The notes: generated by a model not told the origin, from the letters alone. Positions 1 through 12,494 are shown, numbered from the stretch's first letter. The stretch: 64,000 nt of DNA from Zhengitettix transpicula (GCA_037074705.1 CM073590.1:140511600-140575599), one strand, 5' to 3'. Numbers and translations: made by a program.

Positions 1-1585
1 TATTTATTCAAGTCATAAAGAACGTATTCTCCAGAAATATATGTCTCATATAAATAAATAATAACCATGATACCGTAAATGAATTCAGATATGTCAAATC
101 ATGAAAATAAACACCTGTAATGTTCACATTTATTGATTTGTTGATTCTCATGTAATATAATACAGGAATAATTAAATTCAACATAATTAACGATGCTATT
201 TTGAATATTCATTACGTCATGCTAGTGCTATGAACGGAAGGAAGTAGTTCAGAAAGATACAGATATCAGACATAAAATATAAAACGGCAACAGTTAACAA
301 TGACATAATCTGGATATATAAGATAACTCCGTGGTATGACACTCTTAGTATATAAATAAAACCAGATCTAACTGAACTTATTCAAACTAACTCTTAATGG
401 GCATAACATTAAACAACATTTATAAATATTTATAAAAATTCAAGCCACAAATTAGTTTTTAGTAAGTTTAATTTTCGTAAGTTAAACAATCACAACGTAT
501 CGTAAATATAGGAATTATATTGATTGATCAACAAGAATTGGATTTAGTTGGAGCAGCAAGCAGGTGCTCTGAAATGGTGGAAATGGATTTTATCTGCTGC
601 AAATTACCATTAATGCCAGAGAATAATACCCTCCTATTGATGATCCAATACTGCGGGGAAATTACGCTGAGGGTTCCAGGTCTTTCAGAACTTCCAGTCT
701 TTGTTCCGTTCTAGCACCGTGCTAATTACTTCCAAAGTTGAAGGTAAATTTTTACAATACAAGTTAAGAAAATGGCTGAACTGAGTCTGCGTGCGCTTAC
801 ATGGATTTGCAATCTCAATTTACGATATATAGTCCGAGTTAAGTATAAAAGTTATAACTTACACGCATGTATGCATAAAACATATTTACTAATTAAAACG
901 GGGGGCAGGCTATGTTAAATTTAATTACGGAAGTATTTCTTCACTTTGTACGTGGAAAATTATATATCTCGTTTGAGTCCAATAAACAACGTATTCATGA
1001 CCCACGTTAACAGGAAATTGTAATTCAATAATACTGCAAAAATTGAAATTTAAAACGATAATAAGATAAACACTTATTTTAAAGTTTATAATCATAACAA
1101 TAACAAGATACCCAACAAGACATTATTTATTGTATCAATGTATACGTTATTTATTTTTCATGTGGTCAGAGAAATTCTTTTCTCAGCTCTTGATCTCTTA
1201 CGTAATCAACTGTACGTCTCCGTACGTCTCACAGACTCAAAAGTTAATCGTAAAATTTCGTCACTTTCAAATTTTTATTCACAACGCAGCATTGACTTTC
1301 AAATTAATTTATTACAAATAATCAAAAATCATTATACACATACAAATCAGGTTGGGCACCTGTAATTTCCAAATTCTTTGGAACGATTTTCTCCGGCATT
1401 TGTTTACCTGAAACTATGAGATTTATTTTCCCAAGGTTATGGCGAAATCTAGTTAAGTATTAAAAAACAGGGCCTCTGATACTACTGTACATAAATGACG
1501 AAAATAAAATATTTCATATAATATATAAAAAAATGGATCGTTATTGCAGTTCAAAAAATATCTTATCTCACATCTGTATCTATCT
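1..1585. other. AT-rich non-coding DNA
   Basis: No gene or repeat recognised. Short ORFs lack any recognisable domain and sit in strongly A/T-biased DNA. Confidence 0.6.
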
Positions 1586-1587
1586 AT

Positions 1588-1697
1588 GTTTCTCTTTTCT
1601 CTTTTTGTCACTTTCTCTAATTATCTCTCTCTCTCTCTCTCTTAATTTCTTTCTGTCTTTATTTTTCCTTCTTCTCATTCTTCTTCTTTCTTTCTTT
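1588..1697 (+). repeat. Pyrimidine tract with (TC)n core
   Basis: About 110 bases are almost all C and T on the plus strand, with an uninterrupted TC microsatellite near 1624-1642. A 97-codon ORF crosses it but encodes only low-complexity Leu/Ser/Phe, so it is not treated as a gene. Confidence 0.9.
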
Positions 1698-1699
1698 GG

Positions 1700-2787
1700 A
1701 GTCGTCGCTTGCTGCTCAGCTCACGAAGAACACGAATCCGGGAAACGCTCTTCACTTCTCAGTTCTTCAATGACCCAGATCTGCCTGGTACACGGTAAAT
1801 ATTTTGACCAAGTACACCATCTGTAACACCACAGGAATACTTGTACACGGACGAATTAGTGCTTCCCAAGTCAAATATTCAGTGCGGATATCACAGGAAT
1901 GATCGTACATGGACGAGTTACCAGAGTCCACGCAAAGAAAAATACATAGGATTCTGTCGCTTAAAATTTAGATAGGAATATGCGAATTACTTCTATAATG
2001 ATATGAAACCTTCTCTCAATAAATTTAAACAATTATCGATGCAGTTTACTATATATAATTTAAAATGTAAATATTACTTAACGATGACACCGAACTTCAT
2101 TTTTCCATTTGCTGACCCATCTTATCTGAATGGCGGTTTATTATCAAATTTAATATTATATATAAAACACTTTTCGTAGAATAAATTTATATATTTATCA
2201 AATTAATTTATATATATAAGCTGCTAACATATTTTGACGAATAAATTTTAAATGATAATATTCCACTAAAGCATTATTCAACTTTGCTCAGTTTTAGTTA
2301 CCAAGTTTCGCGAGGGAGTATCAATTAATTAGAGTAGCTGACAGGATATTGCCCCTCGCATCGGTTACAATGTAAACAAGACATTTACTTAACCATCAAG
2401 ACTGTATACCCATCTCGTGTAGAATAGTTGATACTTGGAACATAATTTATTTGAGGGGTTTCATGGAAACAGTGTCTATTATGTCTACTTCTCAAAATTA
2501 TCTACTCAATTATATATTAAATATAATCAAGTATATCCATTGTGTAAAAACATTTTTTCAAATGTCATTAACCTAAATTTAGATATTATCTGTCAGAAAT
2601 ATCTGAAATATTAACATCACTTGATTTAATGAACGTTAGATAGCGCGCTTCGAGTTGAATTAAAGGAAACATAATTTTTTATGTTGATAATTAATAGTTA
2701 TGACAAATAAAACATTCATCGTCAGATTCATTAAATAAATTGAGTTACATTTCCTGAGTTTGGACTTTCCATAAAAAAAATTTTTAG
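1700..2787. other. AT-rich non-coding DNA
   Basis: No gene, RNA or mobile element recognised. Confidence 0.6.
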
Positions 2788-2836
2788 TAATAATATTTCA
2801 CCAAACACATATCATTGTGTGTCGAAAATATTATTA
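2788..2836. repeat. Short AT-rich hairpin
   Basis: An inverted repeat of about 12-13 bases (TAATAATATTTC against GAAAATATTATTA, one bulged base) encloses a second 5-bp stem (ACACA/TGTGT) around a 6-base loop. It is only about 49 nt long, and its A/T composition makes a chance origin plausible. Confidence 0.45.
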
Positions 2837-3514
2837 TTCAAAATAAAAAATTGTTTATTTCCCAGTCTCGTCTAAAAGTAAACGATAACATTGGCGAGCA
2901 TTGCCTCGGTTGCAATTTTAATTATAAGAGTGGGTGTAAAGTTCAGTTAATCTTCTCACCACAGAATTCAATATTAATTGTCCCATAATCTTAAACATAC
3001 AAAATTAAACGAATTATTATCTCTCAGTTTCATGAAGTTTGAAAGTAATTGATATTCAACATAAATTAATTCATGAAGCGTAAGTTAAAGAGCCATTAAT
3101 TTAAAAGTTACGCTATTATTTTGCAGTTCTCGGCAGGTGGGCTTAATATCTTCAATGACATGAAAACAATAGCTGCAAGACTTATGGCTCCGTGGGACTT
3201 CCTTTAGTAGGAGACGAACCTCAATTAAGGAGTTAGGATTAAATTTTGTCTTCAAGTTAAATGTTGTCAAATACAGTCAATCATTAGCTTAGGCTGTCCG
3301 ATATTTGCGAGGTTTACAAGGTTTTTTGTTATCACTACACCTTACTATTTTCACAAAAGTAATAACTTTCAATGCAATTTTAGGGATTTTATTCTTATTC
3401 TACCTCCAAAGGAAATAAATTTAATAAAATATATATTTGAAGGATTTATTATGTTTTACTCTATAAACATCACAAGGAACTTTGCTTTAAAAGTACAATT
3501 ACTATTTTTTTAAA
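2837..3514. other. AT-rich non-coding DNA
   Basis: Nothing recognised. The 61-codon minus-strand ORF at 3085-3270 resembles no family I know. Confidence 0.6.
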
Positions 3515-3515
3515 G

Positions 3516-3755
3516 TAACAGGCTACATAAGGGTAATCTACGAGGTAGAAACTCCCCTTTAATAGAATAGGAAGGGATTTGAAAGAGGGGATGCGGAAGG
3601 GTATAGAAAGGTATCCAAGGATTAGCTACGACCCCCGGGCTATATTTTAAGGATCCTACCCGGCTTCGCCTAAAAGTGATGCAGGATGAACCCTATAAAA
3701 CCTGCATGAGGTAGGTCGGGAATTGGGTACTTCCCCCCACGCCCCTTCCGATTTC
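3516..3755 (-). mobile_element. GC-rich A-tailed retroposon, family A, copy 1
   Basis: The block from the AGGCTACATAAGGGTAATC word to the CCGATTTC end matches, base by base with scattered substitutions, segments at 58.6-59.1 kb, 59.16-59.43 kb, 55.4-55.9 kb, 20.6-21.0 kb and 43.74-43.82 kb. Sense is minus, because the family's A-tail side (T-run on plus) lies at the low-coordinate end. The copy is 5' truncated relative to the roughly 520-bp copies. A short CTATTTT word on both sides could be a worn TSD, but that is weak. No protein domain recognised; it could be the 3' tail of an uncharacterised LINE or a SINE. Confidence 0.75.
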
Positions 3756-4901
3756 TATTTTCTGAAGAATTATGAAAGAATTTAATTAAATGGTCTCCCT
3801 TTATATATACATAAAACTTCGTCATACACATTGAAATAATTTAGGAGTTTAAATGTGGTCAATTTTGTTTAAACATTTTTCACATATGGTATTAAATGAA
3901 CGGGAATGTTAAATAGAAATTAAATTTATTTGTCATTTTATATCAGCCTGTTGCGCGCAGCTGTCACAAATTGGATACGGCAGAAAAAATTCTACACTAA
4001 AACAGTTTTTTGTCAATCATTTCTTCATAATTACCATTTTCATGGATCTTTAAGATAATTATTTCTAGTTTATCTTCATCGACTGGTGTTTAAAAATTGA
4101 AGCCATTGCGAGATTATCATTCTGGTTACATTGTTAATTTGGGTAATTATGCAAACAGTATGGTCATCCCTCTCTGTCTCATCCTCGTTTTCGTACGAAA
4201 TTCTTGGATTATTGAGAAAGAAGCATCAATTTTATTAAGTCGATAATTGTTAACGTGAATGACGCGTGAAAACCGACGAAAAGGTAATCCTCCCAAGTAA
4301 CATTTCAAAAAATAATTAAAAATTTCCCTTTCCTCAAAAAACTAAATAAAAGGAGTAAGAACATTATCTGATGTAATACACAGAATTACCCCACTCTGTA
4401 TGTTTCACTCAATATCAAGACTCATAAACTGAAAAGGCTAAAAAATTTTATAATTTAATAATGTTATAGAAGCGGTATTATTAGCTTTGTTAAAGATTTT
4501 TTCTGGTTTATTGTATCCACCTAAACAATTTATTACCGTAATTTGAAAAACTAAGTATACATAACATAACATGCCTTTCCTAACTTAATATTGAGTAATT
4601 TTGAACTTAATATTCCCTCAGAAGTACCTATCACCAACCACTGCCTTCTCATTAAAATAATTTTTTGTTCATATTTCATAGTCTTTTCTGAGAACTTTTG
4701 TATGTTGCGTGATTATTTGTGGGATATTGTAAAATTTAGTTTGTTTTATTGACATTATACTTTCCTTTATCTGTATCGTATACACTTTTATAATAACTAA
4801 AATTATTATTAATATTGATTATTTATTCATTACAGTAATACAAACATTTATTTCTTCAAGTTATTTTTAAATTATATTTTTGATTTTTTTATTTGTATAC
4901 A
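3756..4901. other. AT-rich non-coding DNA
   Basis: No gene or repeat recognised. Confidence 0.6.
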
Positions 4902-5066
4902 GTCGCATCAACAGCTTGGTTATTAGCGACTAATGAACGGAACTCAATTTTTCTTATTCGGGGACCTGATCTGGGCGAGAGTTTCTCTCACGCTCACAAA
5001 TATCGATGCCCTGGGACCTCGGTGATGCAAGTCAGTAACGCTGTCCACTACACCACAGGAGGTCGG
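4902..5066 (-). mobile_element. tRNA-derived SINE, copy 1
   Basis: Read on the minus strand, the block starts with CCGACCTCCTGTGGTGTAGTGG, which contains a good RNA polymerase III A-box-like word (TGGTGTAGTGG) followed by tRNA-like sequence, and ends with a GTCGC...GCGAC hairpin. A homologous copy at 18402-18565 also carries a B-box-like GGTTCAAATCC. In this copy the B-box region is damaged. Length and structure fit a tRNA-headed SINE; no tRNA can be folded from it. Confidence 0.7.
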
Positions 5067-5211
5067 CTTTACTGATTTTTATTTTATTTTGATTATCTTT
5101 ATTCCCTATTTAACACGGGGATTTTAATTAGCCGCCACTTTATAACAATAACACACATAATAAAGGATGCAAGTTTCTCTCGGTGTAAAGAATAAATGAA
5201 ATCTTCTCGGG

Positions 5212-5261
5212 CTTCTAGAAAAGTCTAGAAGACGATGACAGTGAACGTCATCGAAACGTCG
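5212..5261 (+). repeat. Twin hairpins with GTCATCGAAACGTC word
   Basis: Two hairpins lie back to back: CTTCTAGA/TCTAGAAG with a 4-base loop (5212-5231), then GACGATGAC/GTCATC..CGTC around AGTGAAC (5231-5260). A similar stem followed by TCGAAAC recurs near 62.05 kb and 63.99 kb. This suggests the end of a dispersed element rather than a host gene. Confidence 0.55.
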
Positions 5262-6949
5262 ATGAAACAATTGTAATATTTAATTTTGTCAAGAGTCAAC
5301 TGGAATTCAATAACCCTAACATTGAAACTAATACAACACTATCGTTACACTAGATTATTTCAAAACGCGAAACACATTACGATAATGTTAAAGTAGACCT
5401 AAACAGTAATGCGAGTCAGAATAAAAAATAATAAATGAAGAAAAATTAACTATATCATATAAAAGACAACAGAACCTATATATAAATTGTTACAGCCAAT
5501 ACATAATTTTAAAAACAATAAAAGTATTAATTCAAGGGAGGAAAATACTGATATCGCAATAAATTAAGCCAAAAAGTTTAGAATAGTAAAACTTAATAAA
5601 CGTTTAAAAAACATAGAGGTTCGAATTTAATTAATAATTTACATCACACTAAATCTCTATATTTATCGAAACCATTTACTATCACTTCACATCATTTGGG
5701 ATATAATGGAGTTTTAATTTTTTACAATAAAGGTTGACTTACAAAATTTGACTAGATTTGAATGTATATTCATGTTCATCAAGACCATAGATCTGTGTAA
5801 TAATGTTACAGGATTTCCGTAAGATTGATACGCATTTGATTGGAAAAACCGATGAGATGAACTAAAAAAATATTTAAATGGTGAAAATGTGATGGAACAA
5901 ATAACGAAAATATGAAGGAACAAATATATCGATCAAATTGAACGAGTGTATACAATATTATTACATTGGTTATTGATGATAGAAGTAAAAATATTTCGTC
6001 TGTTTTGTGACATATCTTTTTATAGAAATGTATAGATTCAAATTGTTCTAATGGTTACGTTTGATATATGACTATGGAAAAATGCATTAAATTCCTTAAA
6101 AATTACAAAAATAAATATTTTGGAGAAATTTATTAAATAGTGTCTTCTTTTTATAAATTTTCGACTGATTAAAGCCATTGTGTTAAATATATAAACAAAA
6201 CTATTTTTTTTTAATGCGGGTTGATATTTTTCCATCTTATAGATCTGGATAATTCTGACGCGGTAAAATGTAGAAGTAATATATGGAGTGTCATGTAGTT
6301 TTGTACATCCACCAGCGTCCACATGCTCGTAAACTAACGTAAATTACATTTGAAATATATGATAGTGGATTTGGGATTACTTAGTATTAACTAAGGCATT
6401 CATAAATAATTAAACGGTTCGTGTAATTCAATAGTCAATCTTGTACCAGAACAGAAAACCTAACTACGATATTTTATTTTAACAAAATAATCAGCCAGTA
6501 GATACTACAATTATTTTCACGTTGTAAGAAGAGAACTACGCTAGAAGGCCTCGAAATGAGTGGCGTATAACGACACATGAGTATGTAGTGGTATTGAAAT
6601 TTAAATAATTATGTTTCCTATTTATGAAACAGATTGTATAAATACTCATAATATGTTTAATTTTCCCATTCGCTAAACATGCAGTTTACAGTCGTTCTGC
6701 TATATGCGTTTACATTAACCAGCTCGGGACGACCACTGATACATTTTGGAACTCTCAAAATATATTCGGTGGATTGTAAGCTCTATATCTAAACAACGAT
6801 GAACCTTACGGATTCCTCTTTTTATTGCTGTTGACACAGCTGTATCATTTAAAGGGATGGTACATTCCCAAAGAACACAAACGAAAAGGAACCAACCAAT
6901 CTAGATTTAGCTTGGCTTCAGAAACAATAGATGACACAGCAACGCAGTT
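5262..6949. other. AT-rich non-coding DNA
   Basis: No gene recognised. The minus-strand ORFs at 5714-5923 and 6038-6322 are Phe/Ile/Asn-rich with no domain and are probably chance ORFs. Confidence 0.6.
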
Positions 6950-7260
6950 ATTTATATTGGGGTCGTTTGAGTTGTAAACCATGGTTTATGTTTCGTGAGA
7001 GCGAACGCAGACGCCATCTATCAGAGGAGTAATTTCAGTTTTTTTTCATGCCACACAGGGAGATAAAGCCCGACCTGACATGGGGAAGAGTAACGAGAGC
7101 CACCGAAATAAAGCCGAGTTCAGTATCGCGCGTTTCGAGTCGGAGGCTCGGTCCGTAATAAGCTGCCGACATGGCTGATGCAGCTTTATCGCCGAATTAG
7201 CTCGCTCGGCCCAACGGCTCTCCTTATTGCTGGATGATTAACTGACAAATTTATTTCACT
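6950..7260. other. GC-richer island, possible conserved non-coding element
   Basis: About 300 bases have visibly higher G+C than the surroundings, several CG dinucleotides, no long ORF in any frame and no match to the window's repeat families. A regulatory element or an unrecognised repeat both fit. Only cross-species alignment could decide. Confidence 0.35.
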
Positions 7261-7806
7261 GCTCCAAAACACGTGACTTATGTAATGTTTCGAATCGCAG
7301 ATTTAAATGCCATTAACCGTGCTCAGATGAATATCTACAAGCTCTTCATTACAGTAAATCAAAGACTCACAAATATATTCTGCTTTTATTTTTTCTTACC
7401 TAAGATCATATAGTCACAATTTATTTTAATAGTGATTTCTGTGTTTTCAGTTCCTCAATATTTTACCTTCACATTTTCGACTTAACTTAATAATATTACA
7501 AATTGTAGCTGTCTGAATATCTAAGGTTTCACTCGTATATTTTTCAGAGGCTAATCCGGCTGGATCCGAAAGCCTTTTGTTCCGTCAAAATATAATCGTT
7601 GTTACAAACCATAATGTTTTCAGTTCTTCAATATTCAGTAAAATTGAAATTTGATGCCAAAAAAGTAGCAAGATACCAAGTAATTCAATTATTCGACTCA
7701 TCATTTCACTTCAAATATTATTTAACCAAATAATATTGAATAATATTTTAATTGAGGCAATTATACTCGTATGTCAGAATTGACTAATATTTATATGAAG
7801 GTCAAC
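7261..7806. other. AT-rich non-coding DNA
   Basis: Nothing recognised. Confidence 0.6.
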
Positions 7807-7996
7807 GGAATTTATTTAGCCATTTAACAAAAGTTTTATCGGGGAATCGAAATTGCAGCGCACTAATTGTATGCATTTGAGGGCTACTAACAAAAATATG
7901 TTAGAAACATCACCGAACTTTATTTATCCATTTCACGGAAGTTTTATTGGACACTCGAAGTTGCATTACACTAATTGTATGCATTTGAGGGCTATT
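7807..7996 (+). repeat. Imperfect direct duplication, about 108-bp period
   Basis: Two units run head to tail. The word CACTAATTGTATGCATTTG followed by AGGGCTA occurs identically at 7861 and 7969, and the preceding 50 bases align with scattered differences (a TTTATTTA.CCATTT word and AAGTTTTAT in both). The duplicated words include TAATTG and ATGCAT. Confidence 0.8.
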
Positions 7997-8059
7997 TCTG
8001 AGGCAATATTCTGAGGACTGCCACAGTTATTCTGCTTTGTGTAATTTGTATGGATAATG

Positions 8060-8350
8060 TGGCATTGTAGCCAACAATTAATTGGATTCTGAGTTAAGGG
8101 CCATTGCTCTGCAACACAGGGCTCCTCGAGGGCCATAAATTGCCGATAGCTTTTAATCTCCTATGGAAGGTTTAGCTATAATTTTCCTCCTATAATCTTC
8201 TAATAACACAATGTCTCGTTAGAAAGCAACCTGAAGTACAATACAGGATTAAATGAGGCTATCCCATTAATTGGGAGATTGCCCCCTTTATAGATTTTAA
8301 ATAATTACAGTTATGTGATTTACGCCAATGCTGCAGGAAACCTAACGATG
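8060..8350. promoter_or_regulatory. Possible regulatory island rich in homeobox-like words
   Basis: No ORF or repeat similarity. Words of the homeodomain type cluster here: CAATTAATTGG, CCATAAATTG, CCATTAATTGGG and GGATTAAAT, plus CCATTG. It follows directly after the 108-bp duplication. A regulatory function is inferred from composition only. Confidence 0.3.
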
Positions 8351-10520
8351 CATCCATTGAATTTGCAAGAAAACGGCTTGAGTACACGCAACAGTAAATT
8401 ACGTGAATAAATAAGATAATTGAATTTTAAATGTGCTCTGATAAACGGCTTTATCGTCCTTTCAAAACATAAATTTTGCCACTTTCATCTTTTATATTTG
8501 CATCTATCATTATAAATTTTTGCAAGTTATAATTGAACGACATTGTTCCTCCGCAATAAGAGAGAATGTAGAGGAGTGGGGTTCCAATCCGCGTGCTGAC
8601 GGAATGATTAAGGATTTCCTTGATTACGGGAAATCATTCTATAAAATTATACAAAGTGACAGCCGCAACGTTAAAAAATGTAGAAAACTTTTATAGCTGT
8701 CCTTGGTTTTTAATGGTTATCGAAATTTTTTTTATTATTTTATGATTGAATATATTGCTAAGAAATCTAATATTATTTAATTTATGCTTTGGAAGACAAT
8801 TTAAACACAATCATAAAAACGCTTTATTCGGTGAAATTGTCTTACATATCCATATTTATTATTATTATATATAATTATGGCTTCAAAAGTCTATTTATTA
8901 TAAAATATAATACATTAAAATTGTTGATTATTTTATTATTAAATAACTGTATATTTTTCGTAGGGCATCATGTATAAACCGTGATAAGCAACGTTACCAA
9001 AACTCAATTACTTTTATTTATCAAGCTGTGTAAATAACTGAGTCAATCTAAATGGTAAACAGAAAGTACCTTATAATTCAGATAATATTATAAAGATTAT
9101 TCATTATGAAAAATATTGCCATTGGAAAATAAATGTTTTTAGAGAGAGAGACAGGAAATTTATAAGAGTTATGTGTGAAAGGTTTAGTTATATGATAATA
9201 ATATTTTTATGTTACAAAAATATTATAGTTTAATTCTTACAATAATTAAATTCTTACGTAATTGCAACGTTAAATAATTTTAATTTAACAGTAGCTCTAC
9301 TCCAGAATGAGATGATAAATGCTTCATATTACTGCAATTAACGTACAAACTGATTCTCTGAAACTCAACTATTTCTACGATCCCTTTTTTTTGGCAATAC
9401 TACCTCAATGCTTTTGCTTTGCCTTTGCGTCTAACTTCGTTTTAGCTTTTCTTTTGAGTTCGTCGTCCGGTTTGTCTTGTGTAACTCCTACAGCTACAGT
9501 GTGTTTTGAATCACATGACGAAAGTAACAAGGATTGCAGAAAATTTGTGTATTTTTGGATATTTATTTAACTAATTGGTATAGTTTAAACACAGACGTTG
9601 TATGTTTTATAATTAAAATAATTTCCCATTCAACATAATTTAACTATAGCGAATTGCTTGTAACTTTTACACGCTTATATGACTTTACTCTATACATTGC
9701 TATATTTTAATTAAATGATATTCTCTTTGATCTCAGATGCTCTCTGGGGATCCGTATTTCCATTTATATCTTTCAGTTTAGTTACATTCTACCAGTTCTT
9801 ATTGGGTAACAATCACTTAACCGCATTATCCAATTATTTGTTTTCATCGTGACCGCCAACAACGAATTGGCATCACACTTTAGCTAATTCCCTGTTTAAT
9901 CATATATTTACAACAACTGCCGTTATTTAGAAATTTATTAAAAATAATTAGTATCTTCCTCTTGATATCCTCCTTACTTCGTCCAGCTGTCCACATTTCC
10001 CTCAATGACTAACTCCCAGTACTTGGCTCCTAAGTCTTACTGCTTCGCGGCGTCCGAAGGTTTTCACATAAATTAATACGTCCGCAAAGGATTAAAATAT
10101 TCCAAATGTGTTATCTCATAATAATATTGGCGAAAATTCTTGATCATCGAAAGTTATAAAAAATGTGTAATCCTAATTCGTAACGATCCAAAACTGTATA
10201 CGTAAAAAAATCGGACTACGTTAGTCATTAAAATCACACAATTATCTCTTCCACTAAACTATTCGTTATGGAGGAAAATTGAGGTATGTGGTTGACAATT
10301 TATTTTTTTAGTAAAATTTATTAATTTTTAATTTCTGGGACCATATTTTTTCATATTAGGCAGGAAAGAGCTCTTTCAAGATCAAGTTTTACTTAGAGGT
10401 CACGCTCAATTCATAGAGTGATACAAATAGGCCAGCTTGTTAAAAGTTTGCTGAGTACAAATTCTCGGAGACTTTCTGAACTCATTATAAAACCTTCAAC
10501 GTAACCATAAACAAAAGAGT
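8351..10520. other. AT-rich non-coding DNA
   Basis: No supported gene. A GGTTCCAATCC B-box-like word near 8581 may mark a worn SINE head, but no A-box was seen. The 83-codon ORF at 9319-9570 has no recognisable domain. Confidence 0.55.
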
Positions 10521-10524
10521 GTAA

Positions 10525-10770
10525 ATCGCTTGTAGGCGCACCCTGAATCCACGCTTATCCCGCAATTTCTCCAGAGGGTTGTCGGAAGACAAAGAGCGCC
10601 CTCATGCTGTAGATTGTTCTGCAGATGGGTGCCGACATCAAAGAGAACTTTCTGCAGCAGCGTCCATCACGGCTGACGCTCAAACCAGTAGCGTCGCGGT
10701 TAAATTTGGAGTTGGCAGGGTAGAAATTATTACAGGAGTCCAAATTTTGATTAGAATTGCTGCAATTATA
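10525..10770. other. GC-richer island with overlapping short ORFs
   Basis: A compact GC-richer block with ORFs of 66 codons (plus) and 62 codons (minus), both without a recognisable domain. Open frames on both strands at once point to composition rather than coding. A conserved non-coding element or an isolated exon is possible. Confidence 0.3.
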
Positions 10771-11518
10771 ACTAAGTAGCTAATGAAGCACAAACACAAA
10801 CGGAACACACTATTATTCATATTCTCATTAAAATTATAAATTTAGTTAAGACAGAACCACTACTTTTATGCTTAAAATTTTTCTTTGTAAAGAAAATGTC
10901 AAACGCTCATCATGTACCACAGCAATATAACTATAAGCTCTTAACATTTTAAAAACTTCCTTAAATACTATCATTATTATTTTACTGTCCATTTAATGGC
11001 TCACGTTCCACGAACAGATTTAAATATATATAACTTTAAATTTTCATATAAGACTGAGACAATTGCAAACATATGATGCTAATGCGTGTCATTATTCCTT
11101 AATATGAGAACAAGTTCTTATTCTCACAGTTTTTTGTCACTAAATACAACGTTGAAAATTTTCCAGCACCACAATATACGTTTCCGCTGGTATAATCTAC
11201 CAAGAGATCTTCGCAATTCACAGGAAATAAATCACGGTGTGGGTTTGAACTAGAAAACTTTTCCGGGGTCGGACGATTCAATTCAAGATCGTGACATGTA
11301 TTGCCAACAGAAAAAATCTATAACGTTTTCTCGCAGAAAAGCTCACCTCGTCATAATTATGATCTGCGGACCACATTTCATTTTTGCATACATTATTTAT
11401 TTAATAGAAATTCGTTGAATTAAGTCACGGAATATATTTGTAATTATTTTCAAAAAAATTGCACATTCTATATTCTATAAAAGCGTACAACACAAGCGTT
11501 ACTTATGAAAAATATTTT
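10771..11518. other. AT-rich non-coding DNA
   Basis: Nothing recognised. The minus ORF at 11099-11281 has no domain. Confidence 0.6.
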
Positions 11519-11820
11519 AAAATAATAAGAAAGATAACCAAATACAGATAAGAGAAATTATAATATAAATACCACACAACGTTTCTAGCAGCCTTGTTCC
11601 TTTCCTCAGTTGCAGAAAAAACTCAAGAGCTCAACTGTTTGAATTTTGTCAATTGACTTGAGCAGTTGTGTCTCTCTAGGCTCTTGCGTTTTTACTGGAC
11701 CTGAGGAAAGGAACAAGGCTGCCAGAAACTTTTTGTGGTATTTATATTATCACTTATTTTGTCTGTATTTCGTTATCTATCTGATTATTCATTTTCAATC
11801 AGACTTAAATTTTTCATTTT
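11519..11820. mobile_element. Palindromic element, copy A
   Basis: The left arm (11519-11612) and right arm (11699-11794) are inverted copies over about 95 bases. They share GGCAGCCTTGTTCCTTTCCTC-type sequence next to the centre and ATAAATACCACA and GATA-containing words further out. The central spacer is about 85 bases. The outer right tail (CAATCAGAC.TAAATTTTTC) is also present in copy B at 19.4 kb. No ORF is present. It fits a long-TIR MITE or foldback element. Confidence 0.8.
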
Positions 11821-12490
11821 GAAAAGTATTAAATCTGCTAAAAGTTTTAACAAATTTAAGTACAAGAAACCATTATCTGCAAATGTTATTCAGAAGCAAT
11901 TCCATTAATTGTCCATAAGAAATTCCTTTCACACCATATTCACAAATAGGTTTGTCAATAACTTGTAAAAGTAATGCACGGAAAGTTGAAGGGAATTCAC
12001 AAGAATTCCGAGGCTTGTGTTACTCAATCTTTGTTATAGTTGTATATATATAAGAGGGGAAAAATAAGGGAAGAGCAAAGATAAGTTTTAAAAATTTAAA
12101 CTACATGCTGTATAATGGAAATAATTGTGCATTCATATTCAATAGAATCGCCTTTAAAATTAAAATATATTGCAGGAAGGATTATTTAATAAATTTGTTC
12201 GTCAATTCATTATCAGTCTCCCTTTTACGATTTTGGACGCAGCTATTTGTAAAAGTTTACACGAAAGTAAAATAATTTTCGAATTAATATTAATATAATT
12301 ATACAAATTTCCAATAAATTAAAAACAAAATAATACTTCAACGTCAACGGTTTTGACTTAATCTAATAGAATATTCAATTAAATTATGGCAACACACTCA
12401 CAATTTGGTGTACTTCCAATTACACTTTTCAAGCCTGTATCATTAGAAAAATATAAGATTGCAGAAATATAAATTAGACACATTTTTCTA
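11821..12490. other. AT-rich non-coding DNA
   Basis: Nothing recognised. Confidence 0.6.
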
Positions 12491-12494
12491 CTTT

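Noticed and set aside
1533..1826. 97-codon plus ORF over the pyrimidine tract
   Set aside because: It is the translation of a TC-rich simple sequence (Leu/Ser/Phe runs). A signal-peptide-like look is an artefact of composition.
5212..5261. Hammerhead ribozyme
   Set aside because: A stem followed by GAAAC is present, but the CUGAUGA core half is not intact: it reads ACGATGA, and the stem uses part of it. Not called.
11519..11820. Gene-pair or terminator reading of the palindrome
   Set aside because: There are no flanking genes, and a related palindrome at 19.4 kb shows it is a repeat family.
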